Shown here piece by piece: positions 38,569-47,659 of a stretch of 64,000 nt of DNA. Within the stretch, counting starts at the first letter, position 1. Every line of letters begins with the position of its first letter. Where the stretch lies: positions 1-64,000 of the forward strand of contig NZ_ATYR01000016.1 in NCBI RefSeq assembly GCF_000427785.1, in the 5' to 3' direction. The stretch is from Massilia alkalitolerans DSM 17462 (GTDB lineage: Bacteria > Pseudomonadota > Gammaproteobacteria > Burkholderiales > Burkholderiaceae_D). Position numbers and translations under genes: made by a program. Below the pieces are notes generated by a model. The model did no database searches, was not told the origin of the DNA, and saw nothing but the letters and a program-made list of their open reading frames with translations.

Positions 38569-39063
38569 TCAGCAAGAAATCCGGTTGTTGGACAAGTCCC
38601 AACCACCGTAGGTATTGCCACCCGAGCCGCCGGATATCTTCTGCTGGGTATACGTCCATTTCACTTTGCTAAATTTCAGCGTGAATGAGTCGTGCAAGCC
38701 GCTACCCTCGTAGGCTACCTGATCCATGCTGCCGATGAGGACATTAGAAAGCTCGACTTCGTAATATTTGATTCGGTTGCCATCACCGTCGGCCCGCATG
38801 AACTCCAACTTGGCTTTTGGAAACGTCCTCCCGGAGGAACAGTTCTGCATGAGAATTGGAGAGGCGAGATCGGCAACTTTTGTCAGTGCGATGCTCTTAT
38901 GCTCGCACCGCTCGGCTGTATGTCCGCCAGCCGTGGATGCTGTGGCACTCCTTGGTTGTAGGACACCCCACTGTGCTGATGTAATCTCGACCCATCCGGG
39001 GTGGGTTGAGTCGGTAGATTCACCCTTGATGCCCTCAATTTGAAGGTACACATCTATTGCCAT
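38569..39063 (-). CDS. hcp: Hcp, type VI secretion tube protein (orphan copy)
   Basis: 164 aa. MAIDVYLQIEGIKGESTDS, the Hcp start, continues with GWVEITSAQWGV, SPILMQNCSSGRTFPKAKLEF and YYEVELSNVLI. Hcp hexamers form the inner tube of the type VI system and carry small effectors in the lumen. No tss core gene is in the window, so the apparatus must be elsewhere. GGAG lies 7 bases before the ATG. It heads hcp-peptidase-immunity on the minus strand. Confidence 0.92.
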   Translation of the reverse strand: MAIDVYLQIEGIKGESTDSTHPGWVEITSAQWGVLQPRSATASTAGGHTAERCEHKSIALTKVADLASPILMQNCSSGRTFPKAKLEFMRADGDGNRIKYYEVELSNVLIGSMDQVAYEGSGLHDSFTLKFSKVKWTYTQQKISGGSGGNTYGGWDLSNNRISC

Positions 39064-39309
39064 GATGCACTCCGTTGCGAGTTGAGCAGATGGTGATTCT
39101 TACTTGAGTGTACCGAGCGGAAGTTGGCTTGAGACAGATAGAAGGGCAACGAAGATCAATAGCACTATTCCCTTTGCGCCTGTCTGGCCGCAAGCGGACT
39201 GGCGCTGCTGGGCAGCCTACGCAGGGGGCATAAGCGCCAGGGCCTGGCTGGACAGTAGCCACGCAGGCGGCTACATTGCCGATTCCTGTTTCGCGTGGAG
39301 CCGTCCCAT

Positions 39310-40254
39310 ATGTCTTCTGTTTTTCCCGCGCGCTGGCTGCGTGGCACGATCGGCGCAGCCGCTGCCCTTGCCGCCCTGGTGCTGGCGCCGCAACTGCAGG
39401 CCCAGTCGGTCGCGTTTACCTTCGACGACGGCCCAATCCTGGCCGCTACCCCACACCTGGGACCGCAGGCCCGTAACGCGGCGATGCTGGCGGCGCTGGC
39501 GCGGCACCAGGTCCAGGCCGCGCTGTTCGTCACCGTCGGGAACGGCGCCGACCGCCCGGAAGGCCTGGCGCTGGCGCGCGCCTGGGGCCAGGCCGGCCAC
39601 GCGCTCGCCAACCACACCATGACGCATCCGGACCTGGACAGCGACAAGGTCACGCTCGCCCAGTACCAGCAGGAAGTGCTCGACTGCGACCGCGTCATCG
39701 CCGCGCTGCCGGGCTACCAGAAGTGGTACCGCTTCACCTACCTGCGCGAAGGGAACAGCAAGGAAAAGCACGACGGCATGCGTGCCTTTCTCCGCCAGCA
39801 GGGCTACCGCAACGGCTACGTCACGCTCGATACCAGCGACTGGCGGCTGAACGAGAAGCTGACTGAGGTACTGATGAAGAATCCGCAGGCGAACGTCGAG
39901 CCGATCCGCTTGGCCTACCTGGCGCACATCCGCCAGCGTGCGCTGGCCTACCGCGAGCTGGGGCAACGGCTGCAGGGCAGGGACATCCCGCAGGTCCTGC
40001 TGCTGCACCATAACCTGATCAATGCGATGTGGCTGGACGACGTGATCCGCCAGTTCAAGGACATGGGCTGGACCATCACCACGCCGGCCCAGGCCTATGA
40101 AGATCCCGTCTACCGCTTCATGCCGGAACGCCCCGGCGGCAGCCTGTTGCTGGCCATGGGACGCAGCCTGGGACTGAAGCCTGCGGAACTGGGACTGCGC
40201 CTGATGGACGACGGCGACTTCGAGATCGAGGCCCTCGCGCAGCAGGGTCTTTGA
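39310..40254 (+). CDS. Polysaccharide deacetylase (NodB fold), copy 1
   Basis: 314 aa, signal peptide ending near LQAQS. NodB signatures: VAFTFDDGP, HTMTHPDL (His ligands), and LLLHHNLI. The third motif, normally RxPY, reads YRFTYLREG, with Thr replacing Pro. Substrate unknown; the family includes chitin, murein GlcNAc and exopolysaccharide deacetylases. GGAG at about 39297-39300 supports ATG 39310. The next gene is a tandem duplicate. Confidence 0.88.
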   Translation: MSSVFPARWLRGTIGAAAALAALVLAPQLQAQSVAFTFDDGPILAATPHLGPQARNAAMLAALARHQVQAALFVTVGNGADRPEGLALARAWGQAGHALANHTMTHPDLDSDKVTLAQYQQEVLDCDRVIAALPGYQKWYRFTYLREGNSKEKHDGMRAFLRQQGYRNGYVTLDTSDWRLNEKLTEVLMKNPQANVEPIRLAYLAHIRQRALAYRELGQRLQGRDIPQVLLLHHNLINAMWLDDVIRQFKDMGWTITTPAQAYEDPVYRFMPERPGGSLLLAMGRSLGLKPAELGLRLMDDGDFEIEALAQQGL

Positions 40255-40354
40255 AACCGGCGCGGGCTTGCGCGCAGGGCCGTTGCGCTGGCTCATAGGT
40301 AGCAGACTGGACAGTACTAAAGTTAGTCCAACTGATGCCGAATGGAGCGCTGCC

Positions 40355-41191
40355 ATGCCTGCCTTCGATCACGTACGCCGCCTGTGCGGCGCGCTTGCCG
40401 CAAGCTGCTTTCTCCTGGCTTCACCGCTGCATGCGCAGTCGGTGGCCCTGACCTTCGACGACGGCCCATCGCTGGCCCCAACCCCGCTCCTGTCGCCCCA
40501 GGCCCGCAACGACGCGATGCTGGCGGCGCTGGCCAGGCACGGCGTCCAGGCGGCGCTGTTCGTCACCGCCGGCTTCGGCACCAACCGGCCCGAAGGCATG
40601 GCGATGGCGATGGCGTGGGGGCTGGCCGGCCATGTCCTCGCCAACCATACGGTGACCCATCCGGACCTGGACGACCCCGCGGTCACGCTGGCGCAGTACC
40701 AGCAGGAAGTGCTCGACTGCGACCGCGTCATCGGCACGCTGCCCGGCTACCGGAAATGGTTCCGCTTCCCCTACCTGCGCGAAGGGGCCACGCCTGAAAA
40801 ACGCGAGGGCATGCGCGCCTTCCTGGGCGAGCACGGCTACCGCAATGCGCGTATCACGCTGGATACCGCCGACTGGCGCCTGAATGGCGAACTGCTCGAG
40901 GCGCTTGCGAAGGATCCGCGGACGGACCTCGAACCGTTCCGCCAGGCCTACCTGGCGCAGGTCCGCGAGCGTGCGCTGGCCTACCGCGAGCTGGCCCTGC
41001 GCCTGCAGGGACGCGACATACCCCACGTGGCCCTGCTGCACCATAACCTGATCAATGCGCTGTGGCTGGACGACGTGATCACGCTGTTCCAGGACATGGG
41101 CTGGACCATCACGACCCCGGCGCATGCGTATGGCGGCAGGGCCTACCAGCTGGCGCCAAAGCCCCCGGCCCCGGCCCTGAGGATGCTCTAG
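40355..41191 (+). CDS. Polysaccharide deacetylase (NodB fold), copy 2
   Basis: 278 aa, signal peptide ending SPLHAQS. Motifs are VALTFDDGP, HTVTHPDL, canonical FRFPYLREG and LLHHNLINALWLDD. It is highly similar along its whole length to copy 1, so the pair is a tandem duplication; it lacks about 35 C-terminal residues of copy 1. TGGAG precedes ATG 40355. Its stop overlaps the convergent dacB stop by 4 bases. Confidence 0.9.
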   Translation: MPAFDHVRRLCGALAASCFLLASPLHAQSVALTFDDGPSLAPTPLLSPQARNDAMLAALARHGVQAALFVTAGFGTNRPEGMAMAMAWGLAGHVLANHTVTHPDLDDPAVTLAQYQQEVLDCDRVIGTLPGYRKWFRFPYLREGATPEKREGMRAFLGEHGYRNARITLDTADWRLNGELLEALAKDPRTDLEPFRQAYLAQVRERALAYRELALRLQGRDIPHVALLHHNLINALWLDDVITLFQDMGWTITTPAHAYGGRAYQLAPKPPAPALRML

Positions 41192-42672
41192 GGCAGGGCC
41201 GGCGCCTGTGCCGGCGCCGGCTGCGCTCCCGAGCGCGCCACCCAGTCCACCAGCGCATCGAGCACCGCGCGTCCGCGGCCGTTGCCGGCCTGCTCGCTGT
41301 TGACGATCGCGACGAACACGTTCTGCACCCCGTTCGCATCGGGCACATAGCCCGCCAGCGCCACCACGTTGCGCAGCGTGCCGGTCTTCAGGCGCGCACG
41401 TCCCGCCGCCGGGGTGCCCTGCAGGCGGCGGCGCAGGGTGCCGTCGATGCCGGCGATCGGCATGCTGGACTGGAACTCGGGCGACCAGTTGCTGCGCAGG
41501 CCGGCCTGCAGCAGGTAGGCCATCTGCTGCGGCGTGATGCGCTCGGTGCGCGACAGACCCGAACCGTTCTCGATCACGAAGCCGGTATCGTCGATGCGCT
41601 GGCCGCGCATCCATTCGCGCACCGCGGCGTCGGCCCGCGCGAAGGTACTCTCGCCGTTGACCGGGAGGGCGAAGCTGCCCGCTGCCGGATCCGGCTGCAG
41701 GCTGCCCAGGCTGAGGAACAGGGTGCGCGCCAGCAGGTTGTCCGAGGGCTTGTTGGTGTCGCGGACCAGCTCCGGCAGCATGCGCGAGGTATGCTCGGCC
41801 AGCAGGGTCGAGTCGGGCGGCGCCGTGCCCTCGACCGCCTTGCCGCTGAACTTCCCGCCCAGCTCCTTCCACTTCTGGCGGAACAGGCGCTCGATGTAGT
41901 CGTTCCGGTCCAGCACGTTGATGCTGTAGCTGCGTGCGCAGTCCTTCGGGAAGGTCCCGTGCAGGAGCACCCGGATGCGGCCGTCCTTCTGGCGCACGGC
42001 TTCCGGCAGCTTCCAGCCGTCTTCCCACTTCGAGCAGTCGGCGTCGATGAGCGTCATATCGGAGCCGATGCTCACGCGGTCGAGTTGCGGCTGCATCTCC
42101 AGCTTCAGGCGCTTGTTGGTCGAGCGCATGTCGATCTGGATCATGTTCTTGTTGACCAGCAGCGCATCCGGGATCACGTTGTAATAGGCCTCGGGCGACT
42201 CGTCGAAGGGCGCGATGCCGACGTCAAGGCGCGCCGGTTGCCACAGGCTGCGGTCCAGCACCAGGTCGCCCTCAATGCGGCGGATGCCCTGGTAGTGCAG
42301 GGCGCGCAGCATGTTTTCCAGGTCTTCGCCGGACAGGTCGGCGTCGGCGCCGCCCTTCAGGATCAGGTTGCCCCGCAGGACGCCCTTCTCGATCTCGCCC
42401 GTGGTGCGCAGCTCGGTGCGGCCGCGGAAGGCGGGGCCGAGGCGCTCCAGGCTGACCATGGTCGTCACCAGCTTCATGGTCGATGCCGGCTGCATCGGCC
42501 GGTCGGCCTGGTGCGCGAGCACCACGCTGTCGCCCTTGAGCACCAGCACGCCGAGGGCGTCTTCGGGCAGGCCCTGCTGCGCCAGCACCTGGGCGACCGG
42601 CGCCGGCAGCTGGGCATGGGCGCTGCCGACAACGGCAACGAAGAGGGTGGCGAGGGTAAGGCGGCGCAGCAT
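41188..42672 (-). CDS. dacB: D-alanyl-D-alanine carboxypeptidase/endopeptidase (PBP4)
   Basis: 494 aa, signal peptide ending GSAHA. The three penicillin-binding motifs are S64-TMK (PASTMKLVT), SDN (KPSDNLLA) and KTG (RLKTGTLRN), with the large insert between motifs 1 and 2 typical of PBP4. It trims and cleaves D-Ala cross-links in the periplasm. CAGGAG lies before the ATG. It directly follows the spmAB fusion gene (12 bp). Confidence 0.94.
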   Translation of the reverse strand: MLRRLTLATLFVAVVGSAHAQLPAPVAQVLAQQGLPEDALGVLVLKGDSVVLAHQADRPMQPASTMKLVTTMVSLERLGPAFRGRTELRTTGEIEKGVLRGNLILKGGADADLSGEDLENMLRALHYQGIRRIEGDLVLDRSLWQPARLDVGIAPFDESPEAYYNVIPDALLVNKNMIQIDMRSTNKRLKLEMQPQLDRVSIGSDMTLIDADCSKWEDGWKLPEAVRQKDGRIRVLLHGTFPKDCARSYSINVLDRNDYIERLFRQKWKELGGKFSGKAVEGTAPPDSTLLAEHTSRMLPELVRDTNKPSDNLLARTLFLSLGSLQPDPAAGSFALPVNGESTFARADAAVREWMRGQRIDDTGFVIENGSGLSRTERITPQQMAYLLQAGLRSNWSPEFQSSMPIAGIDGTLRRRLQGTPAAGRARLKTGTLRNVVALAGYVPDANGVQNVFVAIVNSEQAGNGRGRAVLDALVDWVARSGAQPAPAQAPALP

Positions 42673-42684
42673 GATGACTCCTGA

Positions 42685-43923
42685 TTAACCGAAGAACAGA
42701 TAGGCGACGAAGATGGCGCCGATGACGCCGGCCAGGTCGGCCAGCAGGCCGTAGCCGATCGCATAGCGGCTCTTGCGGATGCCGACCGAGCCGAAATACA
42801 GCGCGATGATGTAGAAGGTGGTGTCGGCGGCGCCCTGCAGGATGCTGGCCAGGCGGCCCACGAAGGAGTCGACACCGTAGGTGGTCATGGCATCGATCAT
42901 CATGGCGCGCGAGCCGCTGCCCGACAGCGGTTTCATGAGCGCGGTCGGCAGCGCGCCGACGAAGTCGGTCGGCAGGCCGAGGGCGGTGAAGATCCAGGCG
43001 AAGCCGCTGACGATCAGGCCCAGGATGCCCGAGTTGCGCACCACGCTGATCGCCACCAGCATGCCGACCAGGTAGGGAATGATCCGCAGCGAGGTCTCGA
43101 TGCCGCCCTTCGCGCCCTCGATGAAGGCTTCGAACACGTTCACCTTCTTCGCCAGCGCGCCGACCATGAAAGCCGCGATGATCGAGAACAGGATCAGGTT
43201 GGCGGTGACCACCGAGACCAGCTGGATCTGCGACTTGTCGAGGAAGACGGTGAAGTACCAGACCAGCAGGGCGATGAGGGCGGTCAGGCCGCCGATCCAG
43301 CCGAACACGGCCGGGTGCAGCAGGTTGATGCGCTGGCGCAGGCTGACGGCGATGATGCCGGTCATGGTCGAGCAGTAGGTCGCGATCAGGGTCGGGATGA
43401 AGATGTCGGCCGGATTCGCGGCCCCGAGAATTGCGCGCTGGGCCATGATCGCCAGCGGGATGATGGTCAGGCCCGAGGTCTGGATCACCAGGAACATGAT
43501 CTGCGCGTCGCTGGCCTCGTCCTTGCTCGGGTTCAGCGTCTGCAGGCTTTCCATGGCCTTCAGGCCGAAGGGGGTGGCGGCATTGTCCAGGCCGAGCATG
43601 TTGGCCGAGAAGTTCATCACCATGTGGCCGTTGGCCGGATGGTCCTTCGGCACGCCGGGGAAGATGCGCGAGAAGAAGGGCGCGATGATGCGGGCGAACA
43701 GGTTGATGGCGCCGGCCTTTTCGCCGACGTTCATGATGCCCAGCCAGAGCGTCATGACGCCGGCCAGCGGCAGGGCGATGTCCATCACCGCCATCTTGGC
43801 CGACGAGAAGGTGCCGTCGATGATGCGCTTGAAGATTTCGGTATCGCCCATGAACAGCCATTGCGCGAGTGCCGCGATGAAGCCGACGAGGAAGAAACCG
43901 GTCCAGATGTAATTGAGTGCCAT
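42685..43923 (-). CDS. Fused SpmA-SpmB (nucleoside-recognition/Gate) membrane protein
   Basis: 412 aa, many membrane helices. Residues about 1-200 resemble SpmA (MNFSANMLGLDNAATPFGLKAM) and about 230-412 SpmB (EAFIEGAKGGIETSLRIIPYLVGMLVAI, GSGSRAMMIDAM, QGAADTTFYIIALYFGSVG). In Bacillus these are two proteins encoded with a D,D-carboxypeptidase gene and affect spore wall dehydration; in non-sporeformers a transporter role is suspected but unproven. ATG 43923 was chosen since the preceding residues are not hydrophobic or conserved. Confidence 0.88.
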   Translation of the reverse strand: MALNYIWTGFFLVGFIAALAQWLFMGDTEIFKRIIDGTFSSAKMAVMDIALPLAGVMTLWLGIMNVGEKAGAINLFARIIAPFFSRIFPGVPKDHPANGHMVMNFSANMLGLDNAATPFGLKAMESLQTLNPSKDEASDAQIMFLVIQTSGLTIIPLAIMAQRAILGAANPADIFIPTLIATYCSTMTGIIAVSLRQRINLLHPAVFGWIGGLTALIALLVWYFTVFLDKSQIQLVSVVTANLILFSIIAAFMVGALAKKVNVFEAFIEGAKGGIETSLRIIPYLVGMLVAISVVRNSGILGLIVSGFAWIFTALGLPTDFVGALPTALMKPLSGSGSRAMMIDAMTTYGVDSFVGRLASILQGAADTTFYIIALYFGSVGIRKSRYAIGYGLLADLAGVIGAIFVAYLFFG

Positions 43924-44122
43924 GTGAATACCGCTGCTGAGATCGTACGATTGTGCAGCGGAGAGTATAGGCCCGGAAACAGCTGCGCAGATGAAAGAAT
44001 GCGCCTGCGCCATGTTTAAAAGTTATAAGGGGAGCCGGCCTGCCCGCTTTTCTGTTTGCTTCATGGCATGAAAATCAGGGCATAATCCTTCTCCACAACC
44101 GTGCCTTCCGGAGAAGCCCAGC

Positions 44123-45664
44123 ATGCATCGTTTCTCTCGCCTTACCCTGTGCAGCCTTGTTTTCGTAGTCGGCAGCGTCGCCGCCGTGCATGCCTGCGCG
44201 CAGGCGCAGGCGCCGGTCGCGAGCCGGGGCGAACGCGTGGCGGCCCTGCTTCCCGAGATAGACAAGATGTACACCGAGCTCGCCGGCAAGGAGCACCTGC
44301 CGGGTTTGGTGTACGGCGTGGTCCTCGATGGCAAGCTGGTGCACATGCGCCCGCTCGGCCTGGCCGACGTGGCGCGCAAGACCCCTGTGACGGGGTCGAC
44401 CGAGTTCCGCATCGCCTCGATGAGCAAGAGCTTCGTGGCGATGGCGGCGCTGAAGTTGCGTGACGCGGGCAAGCTGCGGCTCGACGATCCGGTCCTTGAA
44501 TACCTGCCCGAAGTGCGCCGCGTCCAGCTGCCGACGACCGACTCGCCCGCGCTGACGATCCGCCACCTGATGACCATGACCACCGGGCTGCCCGAGGACA
44601 ATCCCTGGGGCGACCGCCAGATGGCCGTCCCGAACGCCAGGCTCGAGCAGCTGGTCGGCGCCGGGTTGTCGTTTTCCAACGCGCCCGGCCAGACCTTCGA
44701 GTACAGCAACCTCGGCTACATCCTGCTGGGCAAGCTGGTGAGCAAGGTGTCGGGCATGCGCTTCCAGGACTACGTGACGCGCGAGATCCTGCGGCCGCTG
44801 GGCATGCACAACACGCGCTGGGAATATACGCAGGCCGCGCCCGGCAAGCTGGCGCTGGGCTACCGCTGGGACCGCGACCACTGGGAGGCGGAGCCCATCC
44901 TGCACGACGGCGACGGCGCCGCGATGGGCGGCCTGATCACGACGGCGGACGACTTTGCGCGCTACGTCGCCTTCCACCTGGACGCCTGGCCGGCCCGCAA
45001 CGACCCGGAGCGCGGACCGCTGCGCCGTGCCTCGGTGCGCGAAATGCACCTGCCGCAGGCGTTTGCCGGTCTGTCCACCAAGGCCACCCTGAGCGACATG
45101 ACAACGCCGAATCCGACCGTGAGCTTCTACAGCCATGGCCTGGTCTGGCAGCGCGACAGCCGCAACGTGGTGAGCTCGGGCCATTCGGGCGGCCTGCCGG
45201 GCTTCGGCAGCCAGTACCGTTTCGCGCCGGACCACGGGGTGGGCGTGTTCGCCTTCACCAACCTGCGCTACGGACCGGTGTACGGCCCGACCGCCAAGGC
45301 GCTGGCCATGCTGGTCGAGCGTGCCGACCTCGGTCCTCGCCCGACTCCCGTATCGCCGATCCTGGCGACGCGCCATGGGCAAGTGGCGCAACTGGTGCAG
45401 TCGTGGGATGCGTCGCTGGCAAGCGCGATCGCGGCCGACAACCTGTTCCTCGACCGCTCGCGCGAAGACTGGATCGTGCACGCGCGCGAAAAGCTGGAGC
45501 CGATCGGGAAGATCACCTCGGTCGGCCCCATCAAGGCCGAGAACGCCTTGCGCGGCAGTTTTCCGCTCGTTGGCGAGCGCGGTAGGGTAGACGTCGCCTT
45601 CACGCTCACGCCCGAACGCGAGCCGAAGGTGCAGGAGATCACGCTCACGCCGGCGAAGCAATAA
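44123..45664 (+). CDS. Exported serine hydrolase, beta-lactamase fold
   Basis: 513 aa. Signal peptide to about HACAQA. Active-site motifs: SMSK in RIASMSKSFVAM, YSN in FEYSNLGYILLGK, and HSGG in SSGHSGGLPGFGS. A C-terminal extension of about 120 residues lies outside the beta-lactamase domain. Probably a D,D-peptidase, D-aminopeptidase or esterase. CGGAG before ATG. The neighbourhood (dacB, peptide-binding protein, LD-carboxypeptidase) suggests work on murein or D-amino-acid peptides (inference). Confidence 0.83.
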   Translation: MHRFSRLTLCSLVFVVGSVAAVHACAQAQAPVASRGERVAALLPEIDKMYTELAGKEHLPGLVYGVVLDGKLVHMRPLGLADVARKTPVTGSTEFRIASMSKSFVAMAALKLRDAGKLRLDDPVLEYLPEVRRVQLPTTDSPALTIRHLMTMTTGLPEDNPWGDRQMAVPNARLEQLVGAGLSFSNAPGQTFEYSNLGYILLGKLVSKVSGMRFQDYVTREILRPLGMHNTRWEYTQAAPGKLALGYRWDRDHWEAEPILHDGDGAAMGGLITTADDFARYVAFHLDAWPARNDPERGPLRRASVREMHLPQAFAGLSTKATLSDMTTPNPTVSFYSHGLVWQRDSRNVVSSGHSGGLPGFGSQYRFAPDHGVGVFAFTNLRYGPVYGPTAKALAMLVERADLGPRPTPVSPILATRHGQVAQLVQSWDASLASAIAADNLFLDRSREDWIVHAREKLEPIGKITSVGPIKAENALRGSFPLVGERGRVDVAFTLTPEREPKVQEITLTPAKQ

Positions 45665-45693
45665 GCTCCATTTAGCTCCATTTAGCTCCATTT
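45664..45693 (+). repeat. Three perfect copies of a 10-bp unit
   Basis: AGCTCCATTT occurs three times head to tail, starting at the last base of the TAA stop of the serine hydrolase gene. It looks like a recent slippage or replication expansion. Confidence 0.85.
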
Positions 45694-45755
45694 TCGCGCA
45701 GCGGCGGCTATGATACGCAGGTTTGTTCCCGCCGCTTGCCGACATTGCCCTCGCC

Positions 45756-47477
45756 ATGACACTTCGCCTGACCGCCGCCGCCCTCCTGTTCTCCCTGCTG
45801 TGCGCCGGTAGCGCGGGTGCGCAGGAAAAAGTCCTGCGCATGTTCCTGTCCACCAGCGAAACCGGCCTGGACCCGGCCGTGGCCTCGGACAACGCCACCC
45901 TCTCGCTGCTGGAAAACCTGTTCGACCCCCTGCTGCGCTACGACTACCTGGCGCGTCCGGCAAAGCTGCGCCCCAACACGGCCGCCGCCATGCCCGAGGT
46001 GAGCGCCGACGGCCTGACCTACACCTTCCGCATCCGCCCCGGCATCCATTTCACGCCGGACCCGGCCTTCAAACGGGTGAAACGCGAGATGACCGCCCAG
46101 GACTACGTCTACAGCATCGGACGCCTGCGCGATCCAGCCACCAGGTCGCCCTGGGCCGCCACCTTCGAAGGCGTGGCCGAGCTGCGCGCCCTCGACCGCC
46201 ATACCTTGCGCATCCGCCTCAAGGCGCCGGACAACAACTTCCTGTTCTACCTGGCGATGCCCGCATCGAGCGCAGTGGCGCGCGAAGTGATCGAGGCCTA
46301 CCCGGGCCAGGCCGGCAACCATCCGGTCGGCACCGGCCCCTTCATGGTCGGCGAGTGGAAGCGCAGCGACCGGATCGTCCTGCTGGCCAATCCCGATTCG
46401 ACCGCCGTGTTCCATGCGACGCCCGGGGATAACCCCGAAGACAAGGCGATCGCCGCCGCCCTCGAGGGCAAGCGCCTGCCGCGCGTGGACCGGGTCGAGG
46501 TGCGCATCGCCGAGGAATTCCAGGGCCGCATGCTGGGTTTCCTGAACGCCGAATACGACTACCTGGAGCAGATTCCGGAGTCGATGACCGACATGGTGGT
46601 CAGCGACGGCCAGCTCAAGCCGGAATTGGCTGCGCGCGGCATCGTGCTGTCGCGCTTCCCGGTGCTGCAGACCTACTACATGTGGATGAACATGAACGAC
46701 CCGACCGTCGGCGGGTATGGGAAAGACAAGGTGGCGCTGCGCCGCGCGATCTCGATGGCCTACAACAATGCCGAGGACATCGCGCTGCTGAAGAAGGGCT
46801 TCGCGATCAAGGCAGAATCGCCGCTGCCGCCCAATGTGCTGGGCTACGACCCGCACTACCGCAGTCCGGTGCCCTACGATCCGGCACTGGCCAATGCGCT
46901 GCTGGACCGCTACGGCTATACCCGGCGCGATCCGGACGGCTTTCGGCGCACGCCCGACGGCAAGCCGCTGACCCTCACCATGCACAGCGAGGCCACGGTC
47001 GGCGGCCGCCTGCGCGACGAGTTGTGGCGCAAGTGCCTGAACGCGATCGGCCTGCGCGTCGTGTTCAAATCGGACAAGAAGACCGAGATCATCAAGGCCT
47101 CGCGCCTGGGCACGGTCCAGATGTTCGAGAGCAACTGGATTGCCGACTTCCCCGACGGCGACAACTTCTACCAGCTGCTGTACGGCCCCAACGCCGGCCG
47201 CGCCAATTACGCGCGTTTCAACCTGCCCGCCTATAACCAGCGCTACGAGCAGGCGCGCCTGCTCAGCGACGGTCCCGCGCGCCAGAAGCTGTATTTCGAG
47301 ATGAACCAGCTGATCCACGCCTATAACCCGTGGGTGCCGCTGACCCAGGTCTTGTCGGGCGATCTGCGCCATCCGTGGTTGAAAAACTACAAACGTCATC
47401 CCGTTGAATTCACGACCTGGCGTTATCTGGATGTCGATGTTGCGCAAAGAGCACGCTCCAGCAGAGGGGGGCGCTAG
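45756..47477 (+). CDS. Orphan ABC peptide-binding protein (SBP family 5)
   Basis: 573 aa, signal peptide to about GSAGAQ. Family 5 pattern: FLSTSETGLDPAVASDNATL, LSLLENLFDPLLRYD, GLTYTFRIRPGIHF, HPVGTGPFMVGEWKR. These proteins bind oligopeptides (or nickel, haem) for ABC import, but no permease or ATPase gene is nearby. No clear ribosome site precedes ATG 45756; a TTG at 45723 would add residues before the signal peptide. It lies before a TonB receptor and an LD-carboxypeptidase, which may indicate peptide uptake. Confidence 0.88.
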   Translation: MTLRLTAAALLFSLLCAGSAGAQEKVLRMFLSTSETGLDPAVASDNATLSLLENLFDPLLRYDYLARPAKLRPNTAAAMPEVSADGLTYTFRIRPGIHFTPDPAFKRVKREMTAQDYVYSIGRLRDPATRSPWAATFEGVAELRALDRHTLRIRLKAPDNNFLFYLAMPASSAVAREVIEAYPGQAGNHPVGTGPFMVGEWKRSDRIVLLANPDSTAVFHATPGDNPEDKAIAAALEGKRLPRVDRVEVRIAEEFQGRMLGFLNAEYDYLEQIPESMTDMVVSDGQLKPELAARGIVLSRFPVLQTYYMWMNMNDPTVGGYGKDKVALRRAISMAYNNAEDIALLKKGFAIKAESPLPPNVLGYDPHYRSPVPYDPALANALLDRYGYTRRDPDGFRRTPDGKPLTLTMHSEATVGGRLRDELWRKCLNAIGLRVVFKSDKKTEIIKASRLGTVQMFESNWIADFPDGDNFYQLLYGPNAGRANYARFNLPAYNQRYEQARLLSDGPARQKLYFEMNQLIHAYNPWVPLTQVLSGDLRHPWLKNYKRHPVEFTTWRYLDVDVAQRARSSRGGR

Positions 47478-47585
47478 TTTTGGTGAGTTTTCCCAAATAA
47501 AACATTCCCCTTAGTTATACTGGCCGCCGGATATTTCATTGGATAGCTGTAAATAAGAAGGCTTACCCTGAAATCGAAAAAATAA

Positions 47586-47630
47586 TGTAATGCCAAGACA
47601 TTACAACGAAGATCGGCCAGGAATTCCTGG
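47586..47630 (+). promoter_or_regulatory. Two palindromes in the TonB-receptor leader
   Basis: TGTAATG (47586-47592) and CATTACA (47599-47605) are perfect inverted arms around CCAAGA, and CCAGGAATTCCTGG (47617-47630) is a perfect palindrome. Both lie 30-75 bases before the GTG start and may be operator or mRNA hairpins. A TATACT at 47516-47521 could be the -10. Confidence 0.45.
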
Positions 47631-47659
47631 GTCGCCAAGGGAAACGTTAGGAGAAACGC

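Noticed and set aside
44060..44072. TTCATG-G-CATGAA palindrome before the serine hydrolase gene
   Set aside because: Only one copy, no family of sites and a poor promoter spacing around it; too weak to call an operator.
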